Origin: Diaporthe sp. PMI_573
Lineage: Eukaryota > Ascomycota > Sordariomycetes > Diaporthales > Diaporthaceae
Reading direction: 5' to 3'
DNA length: 64,000 bases
NCBI GenBank assembly: GCA_021399435.1
Contig: JAJTUP010000002.1
Location: forward strand, 2,480,001 to 2,544,000
Shown: in pieces, positions 12,769-24,616 of the stretch
How positions within the stretch are numbered: the first letter of the stretch is position 1
How the letters are laid out: each line of letters begins with the position of its first letter
The notes under the pieces: model-generated
Database searches by the model: none
Told to the model about the DNA's origin: nothing
What the model saw: the letters and a program-made list of their open reading frames with translations, nothing else
Program-made: the position numbers and the translations under genes

Positions 12769-13860
12769 CACGCGGACTGAGCATACGCGTATTCTCCAGT
12801 GGAGTTGGTATGATGTGCCTTGAGTAGGCAAAGTCAAAGAATCTCCGTGCATGTTACAGTCGTGCCTGTATCATTGTACCAGATACCAACCTCAATACCT
12901 GCCAGGATCTCATCCTCCGGCGGTCCCAAAACATCAGAGCAGACCGGTCACTGCCCAATCAGGCCGTGAGTGCGAAGGTGAAGTCACCAATCCTTCGAGG
13001 TGAGGTCCGGCTTGCCATCGGTGTAGCTTTGTGTACATGGCTTTAGACCGTCATGTCTTTCTCCTTTCCTTTCGAAGTACCGAGGGTGGGGGGGGGGAGA
13101 CAATGTGCTCTGCGCTGGGATCGGACGTGTTGTGTGGGTTTGGCACATCATTTTGCCCGAGCACCTCGCCCTGGTATCATGATCACTTGGCGAAAGCGTG
13201 ATAATAGGCATGATAAGCACATGCCCGACGGAAGACACGGGAAGTCTGACATGTAGGCATCTACGTGCGCCAAGAGGGTCACTTGTCCCTGCAAAGGGCC
13301 GAAGGCTCGAAGGGTCAAAGCTTGAATTCGAACGGAATGACACTGCTGCTATCGAGACTAACAATATGGACACCTCGATTCTTCCCAATGTGACTCTTGT
13401 AATCTTTGTGAAGACTTTTTCATTTCCCTATTCATTGCTTTCATCTCCCCTTCGTTGGAAAGACTTGCTGAGCTGGTAGTGATCACCTTTGTAGAAGAAC
13501 AAGTCATCGCCGTGCATTACTCATGAGAAAACAAATAACAATAAGAAAAGCGACGCATAATCGCCCATGTGATGTGTGACTGGCCGCAGTCTCTACCTTC
13601 GTCTGTCAACATGTGACAAGCATAGTCGGCTTCAAGCTTAGAAAACAAGTAGTTTGTGTGGGATAAAAGGCATGGTGTGAAGCCTGAACTCCTTACTTGC
13701 TCTCATGAGAACTGCCGCCGTGGTCGTTGCTGTCAACTCCTTTTTCGCCAACAACAGCGGTCTTGTTACCTGTTGCCCCACTGGAAACGCTCTGTGTTTT
13801 TGATCCGCCGTTCGCTTGGTCTTTGTTCCCTTGTGGCACGCTTGGAGAGCCACGCTCCTC

Positions 13861-15963
13861 CTAGGCCTGTTCCGTCGTGCCGTCGTCCTTGTGGATCTGC
13901 TGCTTCATGTACCGCTTCTGCTGGTTCTGCTTTGACTTTTGGGCATATCCGGGTTCAAAAGTTCGTCGCAGCTCGTGCCAGTACTCCCAGTACTGCTGAC
14001 CAGTAGTGTTAGGTACTTTAGGCTTGGGCACGTTCTTCCTAAAAATCGGGTTCATCACTGGGGCTGCTGGTGCCATGGGTGGTGGCATGGGAGCTCTGTG
14101 AGTTGGACTGAACAGGGAGGCAGGCGGCGCAGGAGGTGCGAGCTGTGGCATGGTGGGCGCCGGAAAGCCTTGGGTGGCACTGAACGCGGCATCGTTTTGA
14201 TGTGCTGGGTTATTACACGAGGGAATAGTCGGCAGCTGGTGGTGAAAGGCGCCCATGAACTCGGAAGGAATAGGTCCAGCCGTTGGCACAGACCCTAGTG
14301 GTTGTGCTGGTCTTGTTAGACCCATTGCAGACGGCGATGGTCGGAGTGGCAGACTGGGAATGTTTCCGATCCCTTGAATACCTGGAGCAAGGCCTGGAGC
14401 AAGGCCGAATCCAGGTGGAGGCGGTATCGCAGGTAGAGGAAAAGGGACGCTTTGAGGGAGCAATGCTGGAGAGACCTGAAACGAGCCTGCTTGTGGGAGG
14501 GCCAAGTTGACCAAAGGGCTGTCAAATCTGGGCATGGCATTGTACCCGAGGCTCTGCGAATGTATGCCCGTGCCAAATTGAGCCTGGCCCAGCGACGGTG
14601 GAGAAAAGATATGGTTGGGGACGGGAGACGCAAGTATGTTCCGCTTCGCCGGAGAAGCACTGTGGTCATTGGTCGATGAAAACACCTTTGCCGCAGGATT
14701 GAGAGTCGAGGACTTCGAGGAGTGATGTGATTCGGTTTTTTTAGAGCCGGCCCTTCCATTCTGGATAGTGACAGGCTCGATGCCAATCTCATCTGATGTT
14801 CCATGTCTGCTCCTCGACAGCGTGCGGGTGCTTGATGCGTACCCAGAATCAGAGGCAGTATGCCGTTTTCCCTTGGGCTGACATCTATTCTCCTCGAGAG
14901 GGAGTTCAGCCGCAAGTTGCTTATTGACAGGATTCTGCATACTCTTCTTTGGTGCAAAGGACACTATTGCCGGGTCGTTCAGAGTGATGCCGTCTGTTGG
15001 ACTACCCTTCAATGCCTCAGCTTCGCAAAGAAGTCTGCCAAGCAAGCCCTGAAAGCGTTGCGTATCCTCCGGCTCAGGATGGCGGTGGCCCCGCGGAGAT
15101 GCTTGCTGCGAGTTGACAGACTTGATAGCCGCATCTCTCTCCATGAGCAGGCGGATATCACGCTCCTTATTCTTCGTCCTTTGGTCAACAAGGACGTCCT
15201 GTTCGTCTAGTCCCTCCCCACTTTGAGATTGACCAGACAAGTGACACGGAGATGGCGATGAGCCCTGGAAATCCGTCTCACTATTCCCCAGAGAATCATA
15301 CTCGGAGTCGAGCTCGGAGGACAGGTCGTCTCCAGTGGTCCTGTCCTGAGACTCGGACTGCTTGTTAGGAATTATGACGGGCTGGAGCTCGCCGTATATG
15401 GCCCCGCGGGAGTGAGCAGCTCCATTGGACACAGAAGCAGAGATGATGAAGGTCTTGGTAGGACTGTCTGGTACCTCCGAGAGTGGATGAATGCTGAGGA
15501 TGTTCATAGCTTCGGCATCCCGACCCAGAGAAATACCGCTGTCAGCATGACGGCGTTGGGCGCGTTGCCTCGTGGGACTGGGGAAACCCGCATTGGCACC
15601 TTCTTCCTCTCTGGCTGAGTCCCATGCTTCATCATCCTCGACACAGGGCGCCAAGGGACTCCGGGTGTAGGCCTGATGGGGATCCAGTGGCTCGAAAGGA
15701 CCGCCGTTGTCAACAATGGTAGGTTTGTGTCGTTGACTGCGCCAAGTGGGCGAATTCATCATCTCAGCAACCTTCGTGCAGTGCCGGTCAACAGCTTGAT
15801 ACATGGGCGGAATTCCTCTCTCTTGACGTGTGCCAACAGGTGCACTCTGGATATAGAGCAGATCGGCGTTCGGTTTGATATGCGCTCGAGTGTCGATGGT
15901 GAGCTTAGGCTTCGCCGAACGCGACGGGGCAGTATTGCCCTGGGTTTTCTGTAAGGTAGACAT
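13861..15963 (-). CDS. Conserved-looking fungal protein of unknown function, 700 aa
   Basis: A single uninterrupted exon of 701 codons, with ATG at 15963 and TAG at 13861-13863. I recognise no catalytic domain. The protein is mostly low complexity. Residues 1-290 are Ser-rich and charged, with an acidic stretch around DDEAWDSAREEE; the middle is Ser/Thr-rich. From about 440 to 650 it is Pro/Gly/Leu/Ala-rich (PLPAIPPPPGFGLAPG). The only part that looks folded is the last 55 residues, an aromatic and basic block containing QQYWEYWHELRRTFEPGY followed by KSKQNQQKRYMKQQ. That block is the likely family signature, perhaps for RNA or protein binding, but this is inference. No signal peptide or membrane segment is seen. 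Codon use and length argue for a real gene, and the next gene upstream (AIM24) runs the same way. Confidence 0.8.
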   Translation of the reverse strand: MSTLQKTQGNTAPSRSAKPKLTIDTRAHIKPNADLLYIQSAPVGTRQERGIPPMYQAVDRHCTKVAEMMNSPTWRSQRHKPTIVDNGGPFEPLDPHQAYTRSPLAPCVEDDEAWDSAREEEGANAGFPSPTRQRAQRRHADSGISLGRDAEAMNILSIHPLSEVPDSPTKTFIISASVSNGAAHSRGAIYGELQPVIIPNKQSESQDRTTGDDLSSELDSEYDSLGNSETDFQGSSPSPCHLSGQSQSGEGLDEQDVLVDQRTKNKERDIRLLMERDAAIKSVNSQQASPRGHRHPEPEDTQRFQGLLGRLLCEAEALKGSPTDGITLNDPAIVSFAPKKSMQNPVNKQLAAELPLEENRCQPKGKRHTASDSGYASSTRTLSRSRHGTSDEIGIEPVTIQNGRAGSKKTESHHSSKSSTLNPAAKVFSSTNDHSASPAKRNILASPVPNHIFSPPSLGQAQFGTGIHSQSLGYNAMPRFDSPLVNLALPQAGSFQVSPALLPQSVPFPLPAIPPPPGFGLAPGLAPGIQGIGNIPSLPLRPSPSAMGLTRPAQPLGSVPTAGPIPSEFMGAFHHQLPTIPSCNNPAHQNDAAFSATQGFPAPTMPQLAPPAPPASLFSPTHRAPMPPPMAPAAPVMNPIFRKNVPKPKVPNTTGQQYWEYWHELRRTFEPGYAQKSKQNQQKRYMKQQIHKDDGTTEQA

Positions 15964-17651
15964 CCTGCTCCTTTCTTGGCGTCAAGCCCGACCCGAACCG
16001 CCACGTTGTGTCGAAGACTTCGCTTGTGCGTCTTGAGAGAATCAAAAGTGACGGGCAATGCAGTTTATCTCAGCTGAGGTCTCTTTGCCGCACCTTCCAA
16101 CCACAATAAATTAGCATCAAGTCTCGCTGAACCGGGGCGAACATAAGCATGGGCTTTTCGGGAGATTGGAGTAGCGACACTGACTGTGAAGTGTACGCTC
16201 CTTGTGACGGGTGCTGGGCTACCTACGGTAGATGGTGAAGTTGAAGTTCCGACCCCTGGTGGGTGTCAAGCATGAAGCTTTCGCCGTCACTAGCGAAGGG
16301 CAAATGGCCTGCCTGAAGATTTGGCAGAGGTGAACGTCAGCGACTGAGTCGTGTTACAATCCAGAGCAACCAAGCTGACGTGGATGGTACACTTACTTGG
16401 GAGCTGGCTGATGGACGTCCTGGCCGAAAAGGACGAATTCTCTATGGAGAAGTTGAAGGCACAGACGGACCGGGGCCGATCGATGAGTGCAGAGGCGAAA
16501 AGAACCTGTTCGCGGATGAAGACCAGCGAGACAAAATGGGGAGAAGGCGGAAGAAGTTAGGCGAGTTTGATCGAGGTTCGAAGCAACAGCTGTAAGAAAT
16601 TGAAACTTCCGCTCAAAAACGCTGAAAATCGACTTCGGTTTACCCTGAAGAAAGAAGAAGATACCCTAAACCTGCGCGGGTGATAACCAAAACCGAAGAC
16701 CGAGTCCTGGGCTGTGTGATGAGGTGCGATGGGATGGGGATGGGTTTGCGAAGGAGTCGCGTCGCTGAGTCGGCTGGGTCCTCATTTGCCTAGAGCTTGG
16801 GAGGAAGCCGTGGGTTGTGGTGTATAGCTTGCTTGATGGGAAGCGACGCTGGGGAGCTGCTGCCTCGAGGCCTCTCTTCCGTTCCTCCAATGTTTGGCAG
16901 TTGATCCACAATGCCAGGTAAGGTCATCGATCGCCAGCAGCTGCTGCGACCGAGACGAAAGACCAGGGCGGTGGGATGCGTTTGCGGCTTGACTCCCGTT
17001 CTCACAGCATAGGTGATCTAGCAGCACTCTCTGGGAGCTCGCCATTTGATGCTCTCGTATTGACTGGATGGCGGAAGCCCAGTAGATAAGTCCAAGATCC
17101 AAGAAGTCGTCATGTCTACCCTCTCCATCTCCTCCCACTGCGACGTACCTATTCGCGACTGCTTTCTCCGAGCAGATACCAAAGTAGGTAGTAATTGGCA
17201 CTTGCCAGGCTACGTAGTATGCATTCAATGTTGCCTCCTTCTCGCCCGTAATTGACTTTGCGCTCGTAGGAAAAAAACAAAAACGACAGCACAGCATCAC
17301 GGCTGATTTGAATAGCAGTGGGTGGGTCTGTCTTCCTATTGTGCATGTTACCGGTGCCCCAATGCGGACGGGACATTGTAATTGAGGGTGAAGGAATGAG
17401 TTGAAGCAAGGTGACCTCATCTTGAATTAATGAGATGATAAAAGCGCATTTAAACCACCAGAACAGGCCGCTTGAAGTGAAGCAATATGAACATGTACCC
17501 AAAAGTACCCAAAAGAAATGCCCGACACCTGCAACAGGCACATATCAGCAGTCCCGCAGTCCCATCAGTCTGGAGATGTTTTCTCCGGCCATGAATCAAC
17601 CAACATTTCAGCGAGCGTGGGTGAATCCGTTCCCCTGTGAAATTCAATAGT
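15964..17651. other. Gene-free 1.7 kb between the AIM24 gene and the 700-aa gene
   Basis: This holds the 3' flank of the AIM24 gene and the 5' region of the 700-residue gene. A 212-codon minus-strand reading frame (17420-16782) begins with ATG but shows no domain, is Cys/Ser-rich throughout and lies within the chance length range here. It is not called as a gene. Confidence 0.55.
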
Positions 17652-18781
17652 TTACGAGTTGACAGGGGCGTTGCTTCCGCCCATGTAGGCAGCGAAAGAT
17701 TTCTGCGCCAGGAAAAAGCAATGTCAGCCAGCTTTTCTCCCAAGTGCTTTCTCGCCTCGTGCTAGGAAATCGACAAGACGACAAGACTTACCGCGTTCCT
17801 CGTCTGGATGAAAACCGTGCCCGGCCCGGTGAACTTGCACACCAGGCCCTCGCCGGACGCGAAGCCCGAAATGATACCGCCAGACGCGACCCGCTCCATC
17901 ACGTACTTGGTGTTCCAGGCAACCAAGTGGCCATTGTCGACAATGTACTTCTCCCCCTCCACAAGCTGTTCGCGGTTTCATCAGCGTCCTGCACTTTTGA
18001 GATAGAGATCGTGGTTAGGGGGGGGGGAGTAGGTTGGAGGGGGGCCGCAGAACTCACATCCTTCCTGATGATGGCGCCGAAACTCGTCAGCCAGAGCAGG
18101 CCAGTCCCGCTGACCTTGTAGACCCACAGGCCCTCGCCGCTGAACATGGCCTTGCCGAGCCCCTGCCTCTTGTACTCCTTGACGACGCCCTGCGTGCTGC
18201 CCAGGTACCCGTCGTGGCCCACGCTCCAGCTCTCGTTGCCGGTGAGGCGCAGGCTGGTCACGTCGCCCAGGAACGGGGGGCCCAGAAGCAGCTCCCCGGG
18301 CCCCGTGAATGTCGAGTGGCCCATCTCGCCGCCGGCGACCAGCTTCTTCATGCTGAACTTGTACGCGCCCTTGAGGGTGATGGTCGGGCTCATGGCGATC
18401 ATCGTCCCCGGTTTCGCGCTCAGCGGGCACCCCATCGCCAGCTGGATGGTCAGGATCGTGTTGCTATCCCGGTGGCTGATGCGGTAAGACCCGCCGTTGA
18501 AGGTGCCCACGTCGTCCACGATCGCCGACGCGCCGACGAAGTGCCCGGCCGGCGGGGCCCCGCCCACCAGGTTCCCGGGGTTGCTTGTGTCCACCGGGGC
18601 CTCCTCCTCGTCCCGCTCTGACTGGGGCGGCTTCTCGGGCGGGTAGCCGTCCTCGGGGGGTCCGGCATACTGGGGCGGCTGAGATGACTGCTGGTTGTGA
18701 GTAAACTGGGGCCCTTGTTGGCTGTGGACTGAGCCGGTGGAACTGTGGCGCATGTGAAGCGGCAGGCTCATGTTAGGGACT

Positions 18782-18816
<35 letters not shown>

Positions 18817-19163
18817 AGGTGGTGGTGGCGAGAACTGCTGGGGAGGAGGGGGGTAAGACATGGGGCTGCCGGACTTGGGAGGTGGCGTCCCCGCGGCAGC
18901 CGGCGGCGGAGGATAATTCCTCTGCTGCTGCTGGGCCGGAGAGGAGCCGTTAGGCGGAGGGGGGTAGAAAGATGTCTTGTTTGCCGGGGGCGACATGGGC
19001 CCTCCTCCGATATGCCCAAAGGAAGTCTGGTGGGCTGGCGCCGACATGGGCGGCGGCGGGTAGTTCTTCTGGGCCGCGGAGGGCGGAGCTGCGTGAATGT
19101 CAGCTTTGGAGGTTGACACCGTGCCAGATGCTTCGGATGCTCACGCGGATAGTACTGCGACAT
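17652..19163 (-). CDS. AIM24-domain protein with Pro/Gln-rich N terminus, 424 aa
   Basis: Four exons fit: 19163-19145, 19088-18058, 17965-17792 and 17702-17652, totalling 425 codons including the stop. The start is ATG at 19163. A tiny first exon (MSQYYPP) splices into [13 protein letters not shown], so the protein continues the YPPPP motif seen in later repeats; an in-frame GTG at 19119 is not needed. Residues 1-190 are Pro-, Gln-, Ser- and Tyr-rich with several YPPPP motifs and a glutamine run, and are probably disordered. The C-terminal half (about 200-420) is an AIM24/TIGR00266 fold, with [56 protein letters not shown] and a last block [21 protein letters not shown]. Budding-yeast Aim24 supports mitochondrial inner-membrane organisation, but this version lacks an obvious presequence and may be cytosolic. 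Molecular role unknown. Confidence 0.88.
18783..18816 (-). repeat. CAG microsatellite encoding a polyglutamine run
   Basis: About eleven tandem CTG triplets on the plus strand read as CAG on the coding strand of the AIM24-domain gene. They give a Gln run in its disordered N terminus. Copy number is likely to vary between strains. Confidence 0.9.
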
Positions 19164-20544
19164 TCTGTAGGTGAGGCGTGAGACGCTGCTGGTCGGGTTG
19201 CAGCTGCGAGCTGGTCAGCGGGGCTCAGGGAGAAGTGAGGTCGTCGCCGGTTGCACGACAGCTGAGGGATCACCGGCAGCCCCGCACTCACCGTACAAGC
19301 CGATTGATTGTTGAGGCTGGCTTGATCGTATGCTCCTGTGTCTGAGGTGCCAGCTGCGGCTCAGACGAGGACCACCCTGGGGTATGAATACTGGGTCTAA
19401 TTCAGAGGGGATCCAGGTGAGCTGGCGGTAGGTAGCAAAGCAGAGGTGTGAAATTGAAATTCACCCAGGCCCCCAGTCAAGCGAAGCGCGCTTTAGAATG
19501 GCCTCGCAGCCCCCTCGCATGGCGCCGTTCGACGTTGCAGCGTGCAGCCAACAGCTGCACCATGTCGACAATTGTTGCATCTGCCCTTGCTGGGGCTGCT
19601 AATAATAATCTGGGGCCAAGCTCCCAAGATGGGCAGGGCAGACGAGGGCCGACCAATGGCTGGGCCGCGCAAGCTCTGGCCTCTGGACGCTGCAGGGGTG
19701 AGCTTCTTCTGATCGACCTTGGAACCTTGCAGCCTCCCCTCCCGCCGGGGACAGCTCGGCGCTTACAGCCCCGGCGGCTAGAGATTGCTGATGAGCACCG
19801 CATGCTTCAGGAGACATCGTCTCAAGAACGTCGCCATCACGGCTCACGGCATTATATCATCCCTATTTCAGCGGCCACGTATAGTTTGGTCGCCCGTGTT
19901 CCTCTCTGCATTGTATTCTCTCTGTCTCATATTGATCCGTCTTTCATGCCATCCATTTGCGTGTTTGCCAGCATGCCCTGCGAAAAGCTGTCCAAGGCCG
20001 TCCAGACCCGTCAAATTGCCCGTTTGTCTTTTGGCTCCGCTCCATCTCCGCCCCCACGACACTCGGAAAAGAAATTAAGGATAAGAAAACAGGGTAGAAA
20101 GCATACCTCCCACACACCCTAAGTTTTGGTGAGCAAGGCAAAGAGTCCTTCTCGCCCATTGTTACAAAACGGCCCCCGCCGCAATGCATAAATAATAGTA
20201 TCGTGGGTAGCAACAAACGCCCGGACGCCGCCACCTTTGCCGTGTTTTTTGGTGTGCCGTTTCCCATAAAAAAAAACACCGCTCCCAAGACCCAATGCCT
20301 TCCCAAATTATATCTTGGCCTCCGAGCGGAGGCTACCGCCATTACAAATTCCGTAATAAATAGACTCCGGTCCTCGACGCTTCCCGGCGACTGGATAGAA
20401 ACTTTACCAAGTCATCAGTGCGTCGAAGCCAGCCGCACTTGTTTCCACTCCCGCTTCCGACCGAATCTGCCGACAGGCTTCCTCCTGGCTCCAGCAGGCG
20501 CTGGGCGATATCAGGATCGGGGCCAGGTCTCGGGGGCGGACTGC
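19164..20544. other. Gene-free 1.4 kb between SLN1 and the AIM24 gene
   Basis: Contains the promoter and leader of the AIM24 gene (19164 upward) and the 3' flank of SLN1. Reading frames on both strands are short and compositionally random. No RNA gene or repeat seen. Confidence 0.6.
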
Positions 20545-23500
20545 TCATTTCTTCCCCACTGAAGCCACCCCGTTAGAGTGTTCTTCTTCCTCCGGGGAAA
20601 CAACTTCTGTCGCCGAGACCAGCCCGATATCCCTCTTCTCCTTTGACGGGTCCGCCGGCGTTGTCGCCTCCGGTGTGGACTTCTTCGTCAGCACACTCGC
20701 CGTCTCCGGCTCCTCTGGGATTGTCGCAAACTTCTGCAACACTTGTTTCAGCGCCGGTCGCCGAATCGGCTTCGCCAGGAACTCGTTCATGCCCGAGTCC
20801 ATGCAGTCTTTGACGTTGCTCGCGTCAGAAAACGCCGTGAGCGCGACAATCGGCGCGTTGTAACCCATCTTGCGGATCAACCTCGTGCTCTGCAGCCCGT
20901 CCAGGTTCGGCATCTGGATGTCCATGAAGATGACGTCGAACCGCTCGTTGCGCTCGAAGTTCGACTTCACCAGCTCGTAGGCTTCCTGCCCGTCCTTGGC
21001 GATAGTCACGTCGTACACGTCCTCAAGCTTCAACATTCTGCTGACAACCTCGATGTTGGTGTTATTGTCGTCCGCCACCAACACACGCAGTTTGCCATTT
21101 CCTCTCTTCTTTTCCATCGCCTGATTTATCATGGCCATTTTCTCATCATCACTCTTAGGGGTTTGCGTTTTCACGGCCGCGAAAAAAGGCTGGCTGAGGC
21201 CCACAAGCCGGGGCTGTTTGTCCACACCTGTCGTTGTGTTCGTCGATTTCGAGCCCTCAGCAGCCTGCGCTTCTACCGAATGACGGCGAGTTTCGACGTC
21301 CGCAGATGTCACGCTTGGCGGTCTTGAGCCACCACCCACGCTGCTTGATGCTGTACTGGAAGGCCTGCAAAAGCTGAGTTAGTTCCTTGCGTCCTCAATG
21401 GCCGAATCAAAGTTATGTACCCACTTTTCTTTGGTATACTTCAGGGGCAATTGCACGGTGAAGGTCGTTCCGACGCCCACTGTGCTTCTTAAAGAAACAC
21501 TCCCGCCCATGAGCGTGGCTAGCTGTGAGCAGATGCTCAAGCCCAGGCCGGTGCCGCCGTATTTCTTGCTAAGGCCCAGGTCTCCCTGCACGAAGGGCTC
21601 AAACACTCGCTGTTGCATATGCTCGGCGATACCCGGGCCAGTATCTTCGACTTCAAATTCGAAGATGTATGCTTTGGCATTGGGTGGCGGCGGCGTTGCA
21701 GGCCTTTCCATGCCTGGCAGGTGAGAGCCATGTCTAGGATCCGCCGGGTTTATGGACAGGGCAGTGCCTTTCTGGACCTGTGACTGCACGATAGACGACG
21801 ACGCGCCTCTAGAGCTCATCGAATTCTGTGAGCCGGATCCCAGGCGACCTCGACCGCGTCCTTGACCGCTCGAGGTCCTCGACATGGATGACGCCCTGCT
21901 CTCGTCGCTTGACTCTGCCTCTCCTGTACATCGGATACGTACCATGACCTTGCCACCCGCAGGTGTGAATTTCAAGCTGTTGCTTACTAGATTGATCAAG
22001 ACTTGCAAGATCCGGTGCTGATCGCCCCAGAGACACATGTCTTTCAGACGCCCTAGACCTTGAGGGCCGACAGCCGGGAGACGCTTCTCTTGATCATGAC
22101 GGTCTATGTCGGTAGGCTGACCATCGGGGTCATTGCCGACGAAATCGGCTGTCAGGGTGATGCGGCCCTCCTTGACTTGCTTGTCGAAGATGGAAAGAAT
22201 CTGTGACCGAATATCCGCTAGCCGAAATTCGCGTTCCTCAAGGCTTACTTGATGGCCGATTTGGTTCTTGGAAAAACTAAGCAAATCGTCGAGAAGATGG
22301 AGCAGTAGATCGCCTGAGATACTGGTCAGCAGCGGCACATTATGATGATTTCCCTGTCGCGCTTCATTTCTAGGACAAACACGTACCGGATTTGTACAGC
22401 GTCTTGAGGGACTGTTTGATCCTGACGATGTCATCCTCTTCCATGCACACCGCGCACATGCCCATAATGCCGTTCAGGGGCGTTTTGAGCTCGTGAGAGA
22501 TGTTGGCGATGAACAAAGTTTTGCTCTCGTTCGCTGCTTCGGCTGCCTTCTTGCTAATTTCCAGTTCGCGCGTTCTCTCGGCAACTTTTTCATCCAGCGA
22601 CGTGTACTGTTTTAACAGTTCCTACAACGCCACGAGTCAGTTATTGCCGGCGATGCTTCCCAACAGTGACTACGGCCTTGCCTAGAGCTTTTGGCCCGGT
22701 AGTTAAATACAAATGATGGCTTCCGGGTGACACTCACATCGCTCATTTCGTTGAAAACTGTGGTGAGCTCCGTCAATTCGTCAGTGACGATGTGCTTGTG
22801 GCTTTCGACCTTGCCCGGGATTTTGAAGACTCGCCGGTGCGAGTCACTTTCGACATCTGCAAGGAGGCGTCTACGGCGACGGCGTCCCAACTTGTGCGAG
22901 ATCCACGCCGCCATGCCTCTGATGGACTTTTTGGAAGTCGTTCCCGAGAGCATTCCCTCTTCGTCATATGCGTTGAACCTCGCGAGTTCGTCGTGGTATC
23001 CCGGTGGCGCAACGGACTTCTCGGTGGCCTCTTTAAGCCGCGTGATCGGCTTGACACTCCAGTGCGCACATGGAAAGACGAGTATTGCAACTGCGCCAGC
23101 AGTACCAAAGACACACCCGAGAAGAATCTTACGCAGCGTGCTAATCGGAGCCGTGGCTTCGGAGCGTGCTTGTTCAACAATGACAGTCCAAGTGAAGAGC
23201 GAGTTTTGCGGCCGGGCAAACCCGACCGACACGTCAGTCCCTTGCTCGTTCCTCGTCCACAAGCTCGAACTAGCATTGTTCACGGTGTCGACCTGCGTCG
23301 AAAATTCTGTCATTGCGGCTGGAAAGTCTCGTAGTTGGAAAGGACGGTCTGAAAGTCCAGAAACGAAGCTGTGCTGATCATGTCGCCGAGCGCCTGTTGG
23401 AGCTGGTACGGGAGGAAGGACAAAGCGCATTGGTATATCCCCGAAAGCGTCGAGGTCGGCCGGTGTGTACGTTGAGTTGCTTGCTGGCAGTGATGAGTTG

Positions 23501-24616
23501 AACCCATTTGATGGGGACATCGGCCCAATGATCAACACGACGCCGGTATCGCCCAAGCCCTCTCTTGAAGTCGTCACGTTCACGAGCGGACTTCCAGAAG
23601 CGACAACGGTCATGTAGCCCAAGATGAAGCCTGGCAATGACGTCGATCTTATCGGCTAGATGTTCTTGTTAGTAGAGCGGGTATACGACCAGGAAGAAGC
23701 GTGCCATGCCAGCTTACGATTGTCAGGGAGATCAGGGCAAAAGTCTCGTTTATCATAAGGGGACCCAGCAACAGGCCATTGTTCAGACGGACCCCAGTGA
23801 AGGCGAAAGCGGTGAACCTGTTTGTGCTCGGACTGTTTGTGCTCGGCACACCCGTATCGTTGTAAGTGATGTTCGGATAGAGTGACGGCGGGAAGCCACC
23901 ATCCGGATCGCCGAGAATCGGCTTGATGCCGTCGGATGCCTCGTATGGAAGCTCAATCCGCGGGGTCGTACTGCCAGTGGCGTTGAAAAGACCAGAAGCC
24001 GAGCCCGTGGTGTTCCTTGGGAACACTTTGACCTGGTACAAGTTTCCTCCGCCAGAGCCGAGAGCACTTTGAAAGTCCCTCTTTGCATCATTCCAGTTTT
24101 GATCGGTCGTATTGCCTTGATAGAATGACTGTAGTGCTTGCTGGATCAATATCCTCGTGGCTATTGTCGAACAAGTCGTCTGAATGAGCTGGACTTCGGA
24201 CGCGATACGGGTGGCCTTGAGGGAGGCTGTCAGGGCCAAGGCGCTCGACTGCACTTGTATGACTGCGATTGATCAGTTGTGTTAGACAATAGACAGGGCC
24301 CTTGGTATGCGCACCGAAATTGTTGACGAATATCCATGTTGGCACGGCCACAATGGCGAGTCCGACCAGTACAACGAGAGTAACACTATAGCACAGGTCG
24401 AGTCAGTACTGGCCCCCTTGGAACCTAACAACCCCGGGGCGGTGCTGGAGGCCGTATCTGGTGTCCCTGGCAGGCTACCAAGGACCAAGGCCAGCGCCCT
24501 CGTCCATAACAAGACTGACAGCTAAGCAACAGCTGAGCGCCCCAAGACAACGTGCATCGGCGGGACTGTTCCGGTACTCACAGTACAGCCAATTGCTCTC
24601 GGATGGCAACTCTCAT
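20545..24616 (-). CDS. SLN1: Sln1-type (group VI) hybrid histidine kinase, osmosensor
   Basis: Membrane osmosensor that starts the phosphorelay (via Ypd1 and Ssk1) controlling the Hog1 MAP kinase. Seven exons: 24616-24582, 24385-24315, 24262-23718, 23655-22738, 22621-22387, 22313-21425 and 21364-20545, giving 1170 residues. ATG 24616 gives [12 protein letters not shown]; another in-frame ATG lies at 24628. TM1 is [20 protein letters not shown] large Asn-rich (glycosylatable) external domain follows, then TM2 [18 protein letters not shown] and a HAMP-type linker. The H-box is [18 protein letters not shown] with phospho-accepting His about 566. The ATPase has N-box [20 protein letters not shown]1 VEDTGPGI and G2 GTGLGLSI, with a Ser-rich insertion between N and G1. 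The receiver has ADD, phospho-acceptor Asp about 1046 in [10 protein letters not shown], and AKP Lys. All catalytic residues are present. The exon 6/7 join uses donor GTGGGT; a nearby GTACAT donor would break frame. Confidence 0.95.

Larger units (their letters stand above)
2913..13860. other. 10.9 kb gene-free region upstream of the dual-finger regulator
   Basis: No open reading frame here resembles a known family, and none exceeds what chance gives at this GC content. Base composition stays near that of the flanking genes, so it does not look like RIP-mutated transposon DNA. It lies 5' of the 1-2912 regulator and 3' of the 13861-15963 gene. The first few hundred bases (about 2913-3300) are probably that regulator's leader and core promoter. 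Visible structure is limited to short tandem repeats (5221-5259, 5291-5328, 7479-7509, 12071-12099), a TATATATA-like run near 6703-6711, GT/CA-rich stretches around 12460-12500, and a 14 bp palindrome at 12755-12768. I see no tRNA A/B boxes. Confidence 0.6.

Noticed and set aside
16782..17420. 212-codon minus-strand reading frame with ATG
   Set aside because: No domain, irregular composition, length within the chance range for this GC content, and it lies between two well-defined genes with no splice partner.
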